From Candidatus Tokpelaia sp. JSC085 (GTDB taxonomy: Bacteria > Pseudomonadota > Alphaproteobacteria > Rhizobiales > Rhizobiaceae), in NCBI GenBank assembly GCA_003331005.1, contig QENC01000002.1, positions 186,001 to 250,000 on the forward strand: DNA of 64,000 bases, written 5' to 3'. The notes under the pieces were generated by a model. That model had not been told where the DNA came from and searched no databases. It saw only the letters and a program-made list of their open reading frames with translations. Below, in pieces: positions 1-9,549 of the stretch. Both the position numbers and the translations under genes were made by a program. How positions within the stretch are numbered: the stretch's first letter is position 1; the number at the start of each line of letters is the position of its first letter.

Positions 1-510
1 AAAACGCGTACCAAGACCAAACACCATTCCTGCTGCATGCAAAAGAACAGTTGCCAAGGCAAATCCAGATCCATAAACCGCAGCCCCTGTCAGCTGAAGC
101 TCATTGCCATGAGCATGTCCGTGAAAGACAGCGAATACAGAAACAATTGCCATGGCAAGATAAGTGGACAGCTTTAATGCCATAGCTGAGATCAGGCCAA
201 TTGCAACAACAGAAGCAAGAATAACAGGCTCAACGAAAGGAAACCTTATGCCTAAAAGCGCTAGCATAAATCCGACTTCCATCGCTGCAACAAAAGATAT
301 CGGAACAATCCACAACGCTTTCCTGCCAAGTTGTGATGCCCAAATCCCTACCGCCACCATCACTAAGATATGATCTGCACCATTAAGAGGATGGGAAAAC
401 CCGATGAAAAAAGAATTGTAATCAGTCGGACTGCTATGAGCAAAAGCAGATTGTAAAAAACAAAAAACAGCGGGTATGGTCAGCAAACAGATTTCCAACA
501 AGAACTTCAT
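1..510 (-). CDS. ureJ: HupE/UreJ family nickel-related membrane protein (3' end cut by window)
   Basis: The reading frame starts at ATG 510, preceded by an AGGA-type ribosome site, and stays open to the window edge, so the C-terminus is missing. The product opens with a hydrophobic signal-like segment ending near SAFAHSS. It continues with FIGFSHPLNGADHILVMVAVG, the His/Asp pattern of the HupE/UreJ family, and a later His-rich stretch (FHGHAHGNE). It has several membrane segments. Members of this family are thought to move or handle nickel for urease or hydrogenase. It lies 16 bp after ureA in the same direction. Rhizobial urease operons often carry ureJ between ureA and ureB, so ureB and ureC may lie just outside the window. 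That placement is an inference. Confidence 0.85.
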   Translation of the reverse strand, partial: MKFLLEICLLTIPAVFCFLQSAFAHSSPTDYNSFFIGFSHPLNGADHILVMVAVGIWASQLGRKALWIVPISFVAAMEVGFMLALLGIRFPFVEPVILASVVAIGLISAMALKLSTYLAMAIVSVFAVFHGHAHGNELQLTGAAVYGSGFALATVLLHAAGMVFGLGTRF

Positions 511-526
511 TTTAATTCCTCATGTA

Positions 527-829
527 TCAACGAATAGGTTGATGGATAGTGACCAGTTTTGTTCCATCCGGAAATGTAGCTTCAACCTGCACATCAGGAA
601 TCATATCAGCTACACCGTCTATGACTTCAGCAACAGTTAGAATACACGCCCCTTCGGCCATTAAATCGGCAACAGAGCGTCCGTCACGCGCACCTTCGAT
701 TACAAAATCAGCAATCAAGGCGATAGCCTCAGGGTAATTCAATCGTACACCACGCTTGAGTCTGCGCCTAGCTACCATTGCAGCGACGGAAACAAAGAGC
801 TTGTCTTTTTCTCTTGGTGTTAAATACAT
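527..829 (-). CDS. ureA: Urease subunit gamma
   Basis: This 100-residue protein is the normal length for the gamma subunit of urease, the nickel enzyme that hydrolyses urea to ammonia and carbamate in the cytoplasm. It begins [11 protein letters not shown], continues with the family's [14 protein letters not shown] segment, and ends in the usual [12 protein letters not shown] stretch. It lies 19 bp downstream of ureD and 16 bp upstream of ureJ, all leftward, which makes a ureD-ureA-ureJ operon. The structural partners ureB (beta) and ureC (alpha, with the nickel site) are not in this window. Confidence 0.95.
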   Translation of the reverse strand: MYLTPREKDKLFVSVAAMVARRRLKRGVRLNYPEAIALIADFVIEGARDGRSVADLMAEGACILTVAEVIDGVADMIPDVQVEATFPDGTKLVTIHQPIR

Positions 830-848
830 AAAACTTGACTCTAAGATG

Positions 849-1679
849 TTAGATTGACCACATTTTTGGTATACCAGCCTTATGATTCAGCAGACTGACC
901 AATGCAACCAGCCGCTTGTGTAGGGCATAGCAGTCCCTGCAAACCATTCGTGCAAGAAGCTTTCCGTTCCATGATGAGATACCACCCATATCATTAACGA
1001 TTGTGCGTGCCCGTTCTGCAACTCGTTCGGAATACGGTGCAATCAACAGTAGGTTAGCCATTGCACCTCCACCGTTCAGAAAAGCTGGCGTCGCGATGTC
1101 CTGTCCAATATCCGGCCCTAAATGCAATGCTTCAGCGTGGATAATTTCACTGTTACGCCTAATGATCCAGTTATCCCGCAGAAAAGCCTTTTCTACGCTC
1201 TCACCCATCAATTTTCGACCAAAAACAATAATTTCACTAAGAAGAAACTCTGAATCGCTTTTCATATTCACGTCTAGCTTGCGCTGTAGAGCTGAGTGGT
1301 TAAAAATGATTGTTTCTTGTGGTAACCAGCAGAGGCGAGATTGTTCGGCGATAGAAAGATGTACATCCACTGTCGCAGGTGTTGTTTTGTCAATTGCCCG
1401 ATAGATTTTTTCGGCAGCTTGCGTTGTTAAGGTAACATCAGTGTCCCGCTGTAATCTGATCTCCCATTCTAGAGAATCGCCACCAGTGATACCGCCGGCC
1501 GTATTAACCATAACTCCCTCGAAACATGCTTTATCATTCTGAGGAAAAAAAAGCCTGGCTGCTCCCTCTTGAAAAAGCCATTCCAAACTACTTTTGCCAT
1601 TGCGGTAGCAAACAGACATCACTGCCTTTCCTCGCATCCGCTGCATTTTTGGAGAAGGTTCTTTTTTTTTATTGTTCAT
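849..1679 (-). CDS. ureD: Urease accessory protein UreD
   Basis: UreD (UreH) is the scaffold that binds apo-urease and recruits UreF and UreG for nickel insertion. The family signs visible are [20 protein letters not shown] followed by ITGGDSL, then AAEKIYRA and [17 protein letters not shown], in the usual order. The start is uncertain. The frame is open to a TTG at 1721, but the ATG at 1679 gives 276 residues, close to the family norm, while a later ATG at 1646 would still keep the first conserved block. It is the first gene of the leftward ureD-ureA-ureJ operon, and the region upstream to 2448 is gene-free. The remaining accessory genes ureEFG lie 6 kb away on the other strand. Confidence 0.9.
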   Translation of the reverse strand: MNNKKKEPSPKMQRMRGKAVMSVCYRNGKSSLEWLFQEGAARLFFPQNDKACFEGVMVNTAGGITGGDSLEWEIRLQRDTDVTLTTQAAEKIYRAIDKTTPATVDVHLSIAEQSRLCWLPQETIIFNHSALQRKLDVNMKSDSEFLLSEIIVFGRKLMGESVEKAFLRDNWIIRRNSEIIHAEALHLGPDIGQDIATPAFLNGGGAMANLLLIAPYSERVAERARTIVNDMGGISSWNGKLLARMVCRDCYALHKRLVALVSLLNHKAGIPKMWSI

Positions 1680-2448
1680 TTTGAAAAAAAAGATGACTCT
1701 CTTCCTGAAATCACGCGTCAAAACCTAGCATGATTATATTTTATGTGTTTTAATATGTCATATGCATCATGAATGGCACAAGCAATAAATATTGAACAGT
1801 TTATTTATTGAGCGCCTATTGGTTTCTTTAAGAAAATGATGGAATCACGTGTTCTTTATCTTCTAAATTTTTTTGAATAGCCAAAAAGAGATTTTCCTCG
1901 ATATCTGAATTCAGATTTCTTTAGGAAAGCAGATACGAACAGCGAAAAATATTTAAAACAAATGCCTATTTTCTATATAGACAGAATTATTGATTTCACT
2001 AGCGATTAAGAGTAAGTCTTATATGAAAAATTAAATGATCATCGGATAGAGTAGATGTAAGATTAAGATGCTGTTTTATTCTTAAGCTTTTGGATTTTGC
2101 ATATGATGTCTCCCTTCTTGTGGAGGAGGAACTCCCACGAGTTGGATCCAGTTCCTTGAACGTTGTGGAGAAAAGAAAAATTAGCCAATATATATAAAAA
2201 AAGCTTGGCATTCTTTCAGAAGCTCGTTAGTTTCCAGTGCAGTGTGACTTGAAGACAGAAGATGTATGTACATGTACAACACACCTTTCATGCTGTTTTT
2301 ATAGCTTTTTGGCAATGATGCAGGCTTGAGGAAGACCTGATTTTCACCAAAATTTGTGGGAAACATGCATCTGATTTCGTAACTATATGCGAGTCAGCGG
2401 GAGATACCCACAGCGTAAACACTTATAGTATCCAACAAAGAGAAGACA
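1680..2448. other. Gene-free AT-rich stretch between ureD and the DUF4167 gene
   Basis: About 770 bases with no recognisable gene. Two short leftward open frames (1999-2211 and 2181-2366) have no family resemblance I can name and no good ribosome sites. The stretch must hold the promoters of both divergent neighbours. In related genomes prfA-prmC usually precede DUF4167 genes. I could not recognise remains of either here, so gene loss or rearrangement is an inference. Confidence 0.5.
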
Positions 2449-3150
2449 ATGAGGCCACAACAAAACAGGCGCATGCGCGGGCGGGGCAACAACAATCGTA
2501 GAGGTCCCGGCCCATTAACCAGGAATTATGAAAGCAACGGGCCGGATGTCAAAATTCGTGGAAATGCCCAACATATTGCTGACAGATATATCACTCTTGC
2601 CAGAGACGCCCAATCAGCTGGGGACTGTGTTATGACTGAAAACTATCTTCAGCATGCTGAACATTACATGCGGATTATCCTGTCTGCTCAGGTCCAGATT
2701 CCACAGTCATCCGTTCGCGATGAGGAAATCTGCGAGTATGCAGAGGATAGCAGTGTTGTTGACGTGAAAGAATCTAACAACATCCAATCAGCTGGATGCG
2801 ATGCCCAGCCTATTATTGAAGAGAACCAGATAGCAATCACAGTGATGGCGGCGATTGAGAACAGATCTGATGAGGAACAAGGAAGTTTGCAAGCAGATCA
2901 TCCTCATCCGCGTAGACAGATACGGAGGCGTTCACCTCGCAAAGTAGAAATTTCTTCTGTTCATAATAATGATCATGAAGGCATCAGTGTGCATTCAGAT
3001 TCGAACAGGATTGCCAAGAACGCTGAGAGGGAAAAACGAAGGACAAGGCTGACCAATGTAAATGTAAAGGGTGAAAAAACTGAAGAAGTTGGTGAGGCCG
3101 ACGCAGCATTAGAAAAAAATGAAATGAATATAATCGTCTCAGGTCAATAA
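2449..3150 (+). CDS. DUF4167 domain protein
   Basis: This 233-residue protein starts with a basic, RNA-binding-like segment rich in Arg, Gly and Asn (RMRGRGNNNRRGPGP). The conserved DUF4167 core follows at about residues 25-80, with the signature RGNAQHIADRY followed by ALA/SAGD-type helices and a HAEHYMRI stretch. The rest is low-complexity, charged and probably disordered. The function is unknown. The family is a hallmark of Hyphomicrobiales, where the gene usually sits after prmC, which is not seen here. A GAGAAGAC-type ribosome site precedes the ATG. Confidence 0.85.
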   Translation: MRPQQNRRMRGRGNNNRRGPGPLTRNYESNGPDVKIRGNAQHIADRYITLARDAQSAGDCVMTENYLQHAEHYMRIILSAQVQIPQSSVRDEEICEYAEDSSVVDVKESNNIQSAGCDAQPIIEENQIAITVMAAIENRSDEEQGSLQADHPHPRRQIRRRSPRKVEISSVHNNDHEGISVHSDSNRIAKNAEREKRRTRLTNVNVKGEKTEEVGEADAALEKNEMNIIVSGQ

Positions 3151-3233
3151 ATTCTTGGTCTATTCTGGATAGATAGGAAAGAAGGAAGTGAAGAGCGTTG
3201 AGCACCCATGCCATGCAAGGAGCAGTTGTGTTT

Positions 3234-3704
3234 TTATTTCTCATGGATTTCCTGACTTTCTTTTGCTTGAACAACAGATGTCTCATCATCGCCGGTTAGC
3301 ATTTTTAAACGGGTCACAATTTTCCCTGTGCTGTAATCATAAATGATTATTTCAGTGCTGCCGTCAGGTTGTAATATGTCCAGAGAGATCAAATGACCCG
3401 AAAGGCTCTGTGACACAAAATGTGCACCAGAAGACAAGATAATTGCCCGATCCTGATCAATGACTTTCATGTGGGTGGGAAAAGAAATGTCGGCCGGATG
3501 TAATACAACGCGTCGTGTTACTTTATGGATAATAACAACGAGTACAGTGCCAATAAGAAACAGCGTTATAACGATTGAAATGACTAACAAATACAAAAGT
3601 TTACGCCACACTCTCTCTACCTTCGGATCGAACTTCTGAAGTTGTAGACCATCCAGCCCCTTTCTTGGCTTATGATGATAATCCTGATCGCATAGCTCCG
3701 GCAT
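3234..3704 (-). CDS. DUF6476-like single-span membrane protein
   Basis: This 156-residue protein has a charged cytoplasmic N-terminus and one strong membrane helix at about residues 35-60 (LLYLLVISIVITLFLIGTVL). A short extracytoplasmic domain follows with motifs such as LPADISFP-like HPADISFPTHMKV and an STEIIIYDYSTG strand. Proteins of this shape and position, divergent from the RluD-type gene, are annotated DUF6476 in Hyphomicrobiales, and the function is unknown. The 77-bp gap to the pseudouridine synthase gene must hold both promoters. The family call rests on pattern and gene order. Confidence 0.65.
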   Translation of the reverse strand: MPELCDQDYHHKPRKGLDGLQLQKFDPKVERVWRKLLYLLVISIVITLFLIGTVLVVIIHKVTRRVVLHPADISFPTHMKVIDQDRAIILSSGAHFVSQSLSGHLISLDILQPDGSTEIIIYDYSTGKIVTRLKMLTGDDETSVVQAKESQEIHEK

Positions 3705-3781
3705 TTGTATTTAGATATCTCTTAGTAAGAATTATTATTATTAATAGATAAGCTAGAAACTGTAAAAATAATAGGCCAATC

Positions 3782-4786
3782 ATGTTGAAACTTTTGACTG
3801 ATGACAATGCGCATGGAAAAAGGCTTGACCAATGGCTTGCACAGCAGCTGGCATTACAATCATCTCGTTGCTGCTTGCAAAGTCTTATCCGTGAGGGACA
3901 GGTAATAGTCAATGGAAAAACCATTTTGGAACCACGATTCAAGCTATCGAAAAATCTTGGGGTTATTGTTAACATGATGACTGCGGCGGAATGTGAACCT
4001 GCTGGTGAAAATATACCTCTTGACATCTTATATGAAGACAAAGATCTCATTGTCCTTGATAAACCTGCCGGTCTTGTTGTCCATCCTGGAAACGGGAATC
4101 AAGCAGGCACGCTGGTCAATGCTCTTGTTCATCATTGTGGCGAAGACCTTTCCAGTATTGGTGGTGCAAAGCGTCCAGGAATTGTCCACCGTCTGGATAA
4201 GGACACGACAGGTATCATGGTTGTTGCTAAGAACGATTCTGCTCACCATAATCTCAGCCAGCAGTTTGCAGATCATGGGCGTTCTGGAGTCCTTCTTCGC
4301 ACTTATGTTGCGCTCGTATGGGGTGCTCCAAACCACAAACGCGGAAAAATAGATCTCCCACTCATCCGCTCTCATAGAGACAGAAAACGTCAAACTGTTG
4401 CCAGGGAATCATGCTCGAATGCACGCCAAGCCATTACACATTATACACTTTTGAAAAAATTCGGCGATGATAAAAATAGAACCACCATTGCCAGCCTGCT
4501 GGAGTGCCGCCTTGAAACGGGTCGTACTCACCAGATTCGTACACATATGGCATATCTTGGCCATCCACTGATTGGTGATATGAACTACGGAAGCGCCTTT
4601 AAAACCAAGGCCAATCGCCTCTCTAGACCAACTCGTGCAGTCGTCAGCGCCTTTCCCCGTCAGGCCTTACATGCTCAGCGCTTAACATTCAGGCATCCTT
4701 TCACTGGGAAGATAATGACTTTCATCAGAAATCCCCCAGACGATATGCAAAATCTGATCGAATCCTTTCAGGAGCCTATTTTGTGA
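3782..4786 (+). CDS. rluD: RluD/RluA-family large-subunit rRNA pseudouridine synthase
   Basis: The protein converts specific uridines of 23S rRNA to pseudouridine. It has an N-terminal S4-like RNA-binding segment (about residues 10-60, with GKRLDQWLAQQL and LIREGQVIVNG). The catalytic domain includes YEDKDLIVLDKPAGLVVHPG and the active-site motif HRLDKDTTG, with the nucleophilic Asp at about residue 139. LETGRTHQIRTHMAYLGHPLIGD, found further on, is also conserved in the family. The 334 residues are full length. It is divergent from the DUF6476 gene and followed by rpoH, the usual Hyphomicrobiales order. The exact target uridines are inferred from the family. Confidence 0.92.
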   Translation: MLKLLTDDNAHGKRLDQWLAQQLALQSSRCCLQSLIREGQVIVNGKTILEPRFKLSKNLGVIVNMMTAAECEPAGENIPLDILYEDKDLIVLDKPAGLVVHPGNGNQAGTLVNALVHHCGEDLSSIGGAKRPGIVHRLDKDTTGIMVVAKNDSAHHNLSQQFADHGRSGVLLRTYVALVWGAPNHKRGKIDLPLIRSHRDRKRQTVARESCSNARQAITHYTLLKKFGDDKNRTTIASLLECRLETGRTHQIRTHMAYLGHPLIGDMNYGSAFKTKANRLSRPTRAVVSAFPRQALHAQRLTFRHPFTGKIMTFIRNPPDDMQNLIESFQEPIL

Positions 4787-4950
4787 AATAGGCGCAAGTC
4801 ATATGCTTTGCCTATCTCCTCGTCCAGGATAGTGATTTTTAAATTTACCGGATTTAACACAAGCATATGAGATTGATGATATAACTAGTCGAATCGGGCG
4901 ATTTAGTGAGTGCAGTCGATAAAAAGTGACTCGAAAAAAGAAGGTGCTTA

Positions 4951-5850
4951 ATGATCTATACACCAACAATGACCCAGGCCGATGGGGGCTTAAGTCGTTA
5001 TCTTCAGGAAATACGTCGTTTTCCAGTGCTTGAACCGAAGGAAGAGTATATGTTGGCTAAGCGTTATTTGGAGCATAATGATCCGAAAGCAGCTCACAAA
5101 TTGGTAACAAGCCATTTGCGTCTTGTCGCAAAAATTGCCATGGGATATCGTGGCTATGGTTTGCCAATTGGTGAAGTCATCTCTGAGGGTAATGTCGGCC
5201 TGATGCAGGCAGTCAAGCGCTTTGAACCAGATAGAGGTTTTCGTCTGGCAACCTACGCTATGTGGTGGATTAAGGCTTCGATCCAGGAATACATTTTGCG
5301 TTCTTGGAGTCTTGTCAAAATAGGCACAACAGCCAATCAAAAGCGCCTCTTTTTTAACCTGCGCAAAATAAAAAGCCGGATTCATGCTCTTGATGATTGT
5401 GATCTGAATCCTGATCAGGTGAAGGAAATTGCTATCCGTCTTAATGTCAGTGAAGATGAAGTTGTTTCGATGAATCGCCGCTTAATTGGAGATGCTTCCC
5501 TTAATGCGCCTTTACGTGCGCGGGAAGGGGACAATGGTGAATGGCAGGATTGGCTCGTAGACGAGACATCCAGTCAGGAACAGATACTGATTGAACAAGA
5601 TGAATTGACAAGCCACCGTGAGATGCTTGAGAATGCGATGAATGGCCTTAATAGTCGAGAAAAACGCATTTTCAGTGCTCGTAGACTCGTTGAGGAGCCA
5701 TTGACTCTGGAAGAGTTGTCAAGAAAATTTGGGATCAGTCGTGAACGGGTACGGCAGATTGAAGTTCGTGCTTTTGAAAAGGTGCAGAATGCTGTTCTGA
5801 TACAAAAAAGGCATTTGCTGATAGCGCATCCAGAGCTTGAGAGAACCTGA
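4951..5850 (+). CDS. rpoH: RNA polymerase heat-shock sigma factor RpoH (sigma-32)
   Basis: This 299-residue sigma factor directs RNA polymerase to heat-shock promoters. Region 1.2/2 is clear (LSRYLQEIRRFPVLEPKEEYMLAKRY, split here only for description). It is followed by SEGNVGLMQAVKRFEPDRG and RLATYAMWWIKASIQEYILR. The RpoH-specific box TTANQKRLFFNLRK lies near residue 130. The C-terminal helix-turn-helix of region 4 is present (EELSRKFGISRERVRQIEVR). A ribosome site (GAAGGTG) precedes the ATG. It follows the RluD-type gene by 164 bp, so it probably has its own promoter. The length and all core regions look intact. Confidence 0.95.
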   Translation: MIYTPTMTQADGGLSRYLQEIRRFPVLEPKEEYMLAKRYLEHNDPKAAHKLVTSHLRLVAKIAMGYRGYGLPIGEVISEGNVGLMQAVKRFEPDRGFRLATYAMWWIKASIQEYILRSWSLVKIGTTANQKRLFFNLRKIKSRIHALDDCDLNPDQVKEIAIRLNVSEDEVVSMNRRLIGDASLNAPLRAREGDNGEWQDWLVDETSSQEQILIEQDELTSHREMLENAMNGLNSREKRIFSARRLVEEPLTLEELSRKFGISRERVRQIEVRAFEKVQNAVLIQKRHLLIAHPELERT

Positions 5851-5956
5851 TGACTTTGCAAACCTATAAAACCGGTGTGGTTCTTAGGTCTTCTTCATTC
5901 TTACAAGGGTCATTAGGTGAGCTAATCTCGTCCACACACAAATATACAGATGATGA

Positions 5957-6694
5957 TCACCCCATGTCATTGACCATAACCGCGTGACCGACAGATATAC
6001 GTTTGTCGAAAACAAAGCACTCTCCTTGCCACAGGCTTTCCCCTTGAGGAATGTCCTTTAGATATTGAAGAATACCCCCTTTTAGGTGATAAACGTTGTC
6101 AAAACCCAGAGAAGAACGCATGTAAGACGTTGATTTTTCACAGCGAATACCACCAGTACAGAACATAGCAATTTTTCTTGCCTTTTTCATCTCTGCATTA
6201 TGCTCTCTAAGCCAGCGCGGAAGCTCTCGAAAAGACCTGATTTTCGGATGAACTGCACCCATAAACCGACCAATCGCGTATTCATAGTCGTTACGCGTGT
6301 CAATTAGCATTGTGTCTTTATGCTGAATCAGTGCATTCCATTCCTGTGGTAAAATATGGATACCGACTTCTTTTAATGGATCAACACCATCAATACCCAT
6401 TGTAACAATTTCCTTTTTTAATCTTACTTTCATCCGGTGAAAAGGTCTTGTCTGTGCTGATGAATATTTTAGTTCAGGATTAGCAAATCCTGGTAAGGAA
6501 GTGACGAAAGAAACGACCTGTTCAACACCCCATTGCGATCCTGCAATGCTACCGTTAATCCCCTCTGTTGCCAGCAGTAGTGTTCCCATAATATCATTTT
6601 CTCCGCAAAGAGTAAGCAAAGGGACGCGCAATTCGGCAAAGTCAGGCAATGGAGAAAAGCAATAAAGTGTAGCAACGGTATAATTCTGTCTCAT
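5957..6694 (-). CDS. trhO: tRNA uridine(34) hydroxylase TrhO, C-terminally shortened
   Basis: TrhO (UPF0176) is a rhodanese-related enzyme that makes 5-hydroxyuridine at the wobble base of certain tRNAs. The N-terminal domain (GTLLLATEGINGSIAG), the middle segment with DTRNDYEYAIGRF, and the rhodanese-like active loop FCTGGIRCEKST (Cys near residue 180) are all present. The protein stops at 245 residues, right after VGHAVMVNDMG, where family members usually continue with a Cys-rich tail of roughly 50-60 residues beginning GDYxLCHACR. The sequence beyond the stop does not restore that tail clearly in any frame. The core may still be active or the gene may be decaying. Confidence 0.8.
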   Translation of the reverse strand: MRQNYTVATLYCFSPLPDFAELRVPLLTLCGENDIMGTLLLATEGINGSIAGSQWGVEQVVSFVTSLPGFANPELKYSSAQTRPFHRMKVRLKKEIVTMGIDGVDPLKEVGIHILPQEWNALIQHKDTMLIDTRNDYEYAIGRFMGAVHPKIRSFRELPRWLREHNAEMKKARKIAMFCTGGIRCEKSTSYMRSSLGFDNVYHLKGGILQYLKDIPQGESLWQGECFVFDKRISVGHAVMVNDMG

Positions 6695-6843
6695 ACTTAA
6701 TAACTACCGCTTGCAGTGATAAAATTCAAGTACAGTAAACTGCATATAATACATATAATAGTAATAAAAGATTGTTTTAGATACACACGCTTGATATAAA
6801 ATAATTCGCACTGGCATATTCAAAATTCTAGGACATCGTGATT

Positions 6844-7479
6844 ATGAGCCAGAAGAAAGAACTTCTGTTAGCAATTATGCAGAAACAACCGGTTATCCCT
6901 GTTCTTCTTATTGAGCGGCTGGATGATGCAATACCTCTAGCACGAGCGCTTGTCCGCGGTGGTGTCAAAGTGTTGGAAGTGACGTTACGCACACCGATTG
7001 CGTTAGAGTGTATTAAGGCTATAGCAGATGCCGTTCCTGAAGCGATTACCGGTGCTGGCACTGTGCTTGATGCTGGTCAATTTGAGGACGCTGAGGAGGC
7101 TGGCGCGCAATTCATTGTGAGTCCTGGGGTTACAGATCCATTACTGCAGCAAGCTGATGTCAGCAAGATTCCATTTCTTCCTGGTGCAATGACACCATGT
7201 GAAATTATGACAGGCCATGAAAAAGGATACGACATCTTCAAGTTTTTTCCAGCTGAACAGGCAGGTGGTATAGAGTATCTGAAAGCTCTATCAGCACCTT
7301 TTTCAGGTGTGACATTTTGCCCAACAGGCGGGATCAATATTGCAAAAGCAATCCGATGGCTTACCCTCTCAAATGTTATATGTGTCGGCGGATCGTGGCT
7401 TGCACCTAAAGAATTCGTGCAAACAGGGCAATGGGATGTTATTACGACATTAGCACATGAGTCATCACGACTTCGATGA
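6844..7479 (+). CDS. eda: 2-dehydro-3-deoxyphosphogluconate (KDPG) aldolase
   Basis: The enzyme cleaves KDPG to pyruvate and glyceraldehyde 3-phosphate, the last step of the Entner-Doudoroff pathway. Counting from the ATG at 6844, the proton-shuttling Glu45 (KVLEVTLRT) and the Schiff-base Lys133 (YDIFKFFPAEQ) fall at the positions known for the E. coli enzyme. The GAGTVL and PTGGI phosphate-binding turns are also present. A GTG at 6838 in the same frame would add two residues; the ATG matches the family start better. The gene is alone between trhO and the ureEFG operon. No edd gene is visible in the window. Confidence 0.93.
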   Translation: MSQKKELLLAIMQKQPVIPVLLIERLDDAIPLARALVRGGVKVLEVTLRTPIALECIKAIADAVPEAITGAGTVLDAGQFEDAEEAGAQFIVSPGVTDPLLQQADVSKIPFLPGAMTPCEIMTGHEKGYDIFKFFPAEQAGGIEYLKALSAPFSGVTFCPTGGINIAKAIRWLTLSNVICVGGSWLAPKEFVQTGQWDVITTLAHESSRLR

Positions 7480-7723
7480 ATGTTATGGACAAAGCAGGCG
7501 CATGACCATATTTGTGTCGCAACACCAAGCCATGACGTTCACTGATTGATAGATAGCCTTCTCCCCAGGATGGAGGTTGGCGCTGCTTGATCATGCATAT
7601 ATTTGCATTCTTCCTTGTCTTTTATCCCTGCCTAAGAAATACGAGACGGCTTAGGCTATGACTACTTAACAGAGCAAATGATTATTTACAATCAGTATCA
7701 GCGGAAGTCTCAGGAGAGAGTAC

Positions 7724-8191
7724 ATGATTATTTATAAAACCTATCATTCAACTGCTGTTGTTCCTAAGGGTAAAGCAGGCCACATCGAAATTAATGGTAT
7801 TCTTTCATTGTCTCACTATGATCGCTATGTCAGACGGAAACTGCTGCACTTCGACAACGGCAATATGATTATGCTTGATTTAAACCAGCCAACACAGCTC
7901 ACTGACGGGGATCTACTTGCCACTGAAAATGGAAAACATTTTCGCATCAGCGCTGCTATTGAGCAGCTTTCTGAAGTAAAAGGTAAAAATGCATCGCATT
8001 TGCTTGAACTGGTTTGGCATCTAGGCAATCGTCACCTTGCAATTGAGATTTTTCCTGATTGTGTCACAGTGCTGCGGAACCATGTTAGCTGCACTATGTT
8101 GAAAGGACTCGGGGCGAGTGTACGGGACATTGATTCACCATTTCAGCCATTACATGGGGCCTATCATGACCTCTCTCATGGATCCGTATGA
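7724..8191 (+). CDS. ureE: Urease accessory protein UreE (nickel chaperone)
   Basis: UreE carries nickel to the urease maturation complex. The protein has 155 residues, with an N-terminal barrel-like domain (RRKLLHFDNGNMIMLDL) and the metal-binding domain around HLLELVWHLGNRHLAIEIF. The C-terminal tail is short and only modestly His-rich (HGAYHDLSHGS), unlike the long poly-His tails of some relatives. An AGGAGAG ribosome site precedes the ATG. Its stop overlaps the ureF start by 4 bases, so ureE-ureF-ureG is a translationally coupled operon. It stands apart from ureD-ureA, which points to a broken operon. Confidence 0.93.
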   Translation: MIIYKTYHSTAVVPKGKAGHIEINGILSLSHYDRYVRRKLLHFDNGNMIMLDLNQPTQLTDGDLLATENGKHFRISAAIEQLSEVKGKNASHLLELVWHLGNRHLAIEIFPDCVTVLRNHVSCTMLKGLGASVRDIDSPFQPLHGAYHDLSHGSV

Positions 8192-8859
8192 AAGAAAAGG
8201 AAGCCAATACCAGCCAGCTTCTTCAACTGATGACACTCTTATCTCCGTTTTTCCCGGTTGGCTCATTTGCTTACAGTCATGGCATAGAGCAGAGTGTCCA
8301 TGACGGTTTGATAACATGCTGTGCAGACATGGAAATTTGGCTGCGTGGTCTTTTGCAAAAGGGAACGGGATGGAATGATACGGTTTTTTTGATCCAGGCA
8401 TGGCGAAATGTAAAAACTGGGACTGATATAACTGAACTGGGGCAGCTGGCATGTGCCATGTCTGGATCCAGTGAACGTGAAATGGAAACCTGTATGCAGG
8501 GATGGGCCTTTTTAAAAGCAGCGGCCGATTATGGTGCCGAGTGTCCGATACACAGTGAAAAACTGGCTTACCCGATTGCTGTCGGGATTATTGGGGCTGA
8601 AATGGATATTGAACTGGAAGCGCTTGTTGCAGCTTATCTCCATTCCTTTATCTCTAATCTCGTGCAGGCAGGCATACGACTTGTTCCACTTGGGCAGAAA
8701 GATGGGGTAAAAATCATGCATGCGCTCGAAAATGACATACGAAGATTAAGTCAGCAGGCGCGACATTTGACATTAACCGATCTTGGATCAGCTGCAATTA
8801 TGTCGGACATATGTGCCATGCGCCATGAAACACTTTATACAAGGATTTTTCGCTCATGA
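8188..8859 (+). CDS. ureF: Urease accessory protein UreF
   Basis: UreF works with UreD and UreG to open the urease active site and gate GTP use during nickel insertion. The 223-residue, mostly helical protein shows the family start [22 protein letters not shown], a [11 protein letters not shown] segment, and a C-terminal region with [18 protein letters not shown]. Its start overlaps the end of ureE and its stop overlaps the ATG of ureG (ATGA), so translation is probably coupled. Length and motifs look intact. Confidence 0.93.
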   Translation: MKEKEANTSQLLQLMTLLSPFFPVGSFAYSHGIEQSVHDGLITCCADMEIWLRGLLQKGTGWNDTVFLIQAWRNVKTGTDITELGQLACAMSGSSEREMETCMQGWAFLKAAADYGAECPIHSEKLAYPIAVGIIGAEMDIELEALVAAYLHSFISNLVQAGIRLVPLGQKDGVKIMHALENDIRRLSQQARHLTLTDLGSAAIMSDICAMRHETLYTRIFRS

Positions 8860-9497
8860 TCTCCACTTTTTCTAAAAACGGTCCACTGCGTGTCGGTATT
8901 GGCGGTCCTGTAGGCTCAGGGAAAACAAAGGTTATTGAAATGCTGTGCAAGGCCATGCGTCTGCGTTATTCGATCGGCGTTGTAACCAATGATGTGTATA
9001 CACGGGAAGATGCGCTGATATTGAGCCGGGTTCAAGCATTACCAGAAGATAGAATTATTGGTGTCGAAACAGGTGGCTGTCCTCATACAGCGATCCGCGA
9101 AGATGCATCAATTAATCTGGAGGCTATTGCTAACCTTAATAAACAACACCAAAATCTTGACATTATTTTTATTGAATCAGGCGGTGATAATTTGGCTGCA
9201 ACCTTTTCACCTGATCTTGTAGATATGACCATCTATGTCATTTCAGTTTGTCAGGGAGAAAAGATCCTACGTAAAGGGGGGCCAGGTATTACCCGATCGG
9301 ATCTTCTAATCATTAATAAAAAAGACCTTGCGCTATATGTTGGTGCTAGTCTCGAGGTTATGCAGACTGATGCAGAGCTTCAACGAAGCCATAGGCCTTT
9401 TATATTCACAGACATGTTGCGCCGTGCTGGAGTTGGTGAGGTTGTGCACTTTATCGAACAATCTGGTGGATTAAATGCTGGTTGCAATCTTGGATAA
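8856..9497 (+). CDS. ureG: Urease accessory GTPase UreG
   Basis: UreG is a SIMIBI-class GTPase that delivers nickel to urease as a dimer. The P-loop GPVGSGKT is at residues 17-24. [12 protein letters not shown] and [17 protein letters not shown] follow, the second holding the Cys-Pro-His nickel motif. [11 protein letters not shown] and the guanine-specificity NKKD (INKKDLA) are both present. At 213 residues it is full length. It ends the ureE-ureF-ureG operon, and its stop codon lies inside a strong hairpin at 9489-9511 that may act as a terminator. Confidence 0.95.
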   Translation: MISTFSKNGPLRVGIGGPVGSGKTKVIEMLCKAMRLRYSIGVVTNDVYTREDALILSRVQALPEDRIIGVETGGCPHTAIREDASINLEAIANLNKQHQNLDIIFIESGGDNLAATFSPDLVDMTIYVISVCQGEKILRKGGPGITRSDLLIINKKDLALYVGASLEVMQTDAELQRSHRPFIFTDMLRRAGVGEVVHFIEQSGGLNAGCNLG

Positions 9498-9511
9498 GAC
9501 ACTTATCCAGG
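9489..9511 (+). terminator. Hairpin at the end of ureG, possible weak terminator
   Basis: TGGATAAG at 9491-9498 and CTTATCCA at 9502-9509 form a perfect 8-base stem with a 3-base loop, extended by one G-T and one C-G pair. The ureG stop codon is inside the left arm. Only a short TTT run follows, so it may be a weak Rho-independent terminator or a 3'-end stabiliser. Confidence 0.4.
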
Positions 9512-9549
9512 TTTCGCTTGCAACTGGCTGAATAAAATATCATAGAATA

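Noticed and set aside
1999..2366. Two overlapping short leftward frames upstream of DUF4167
   Set aside because: No family resemblance or good start signals; kept only as part of the gene-free stretch.
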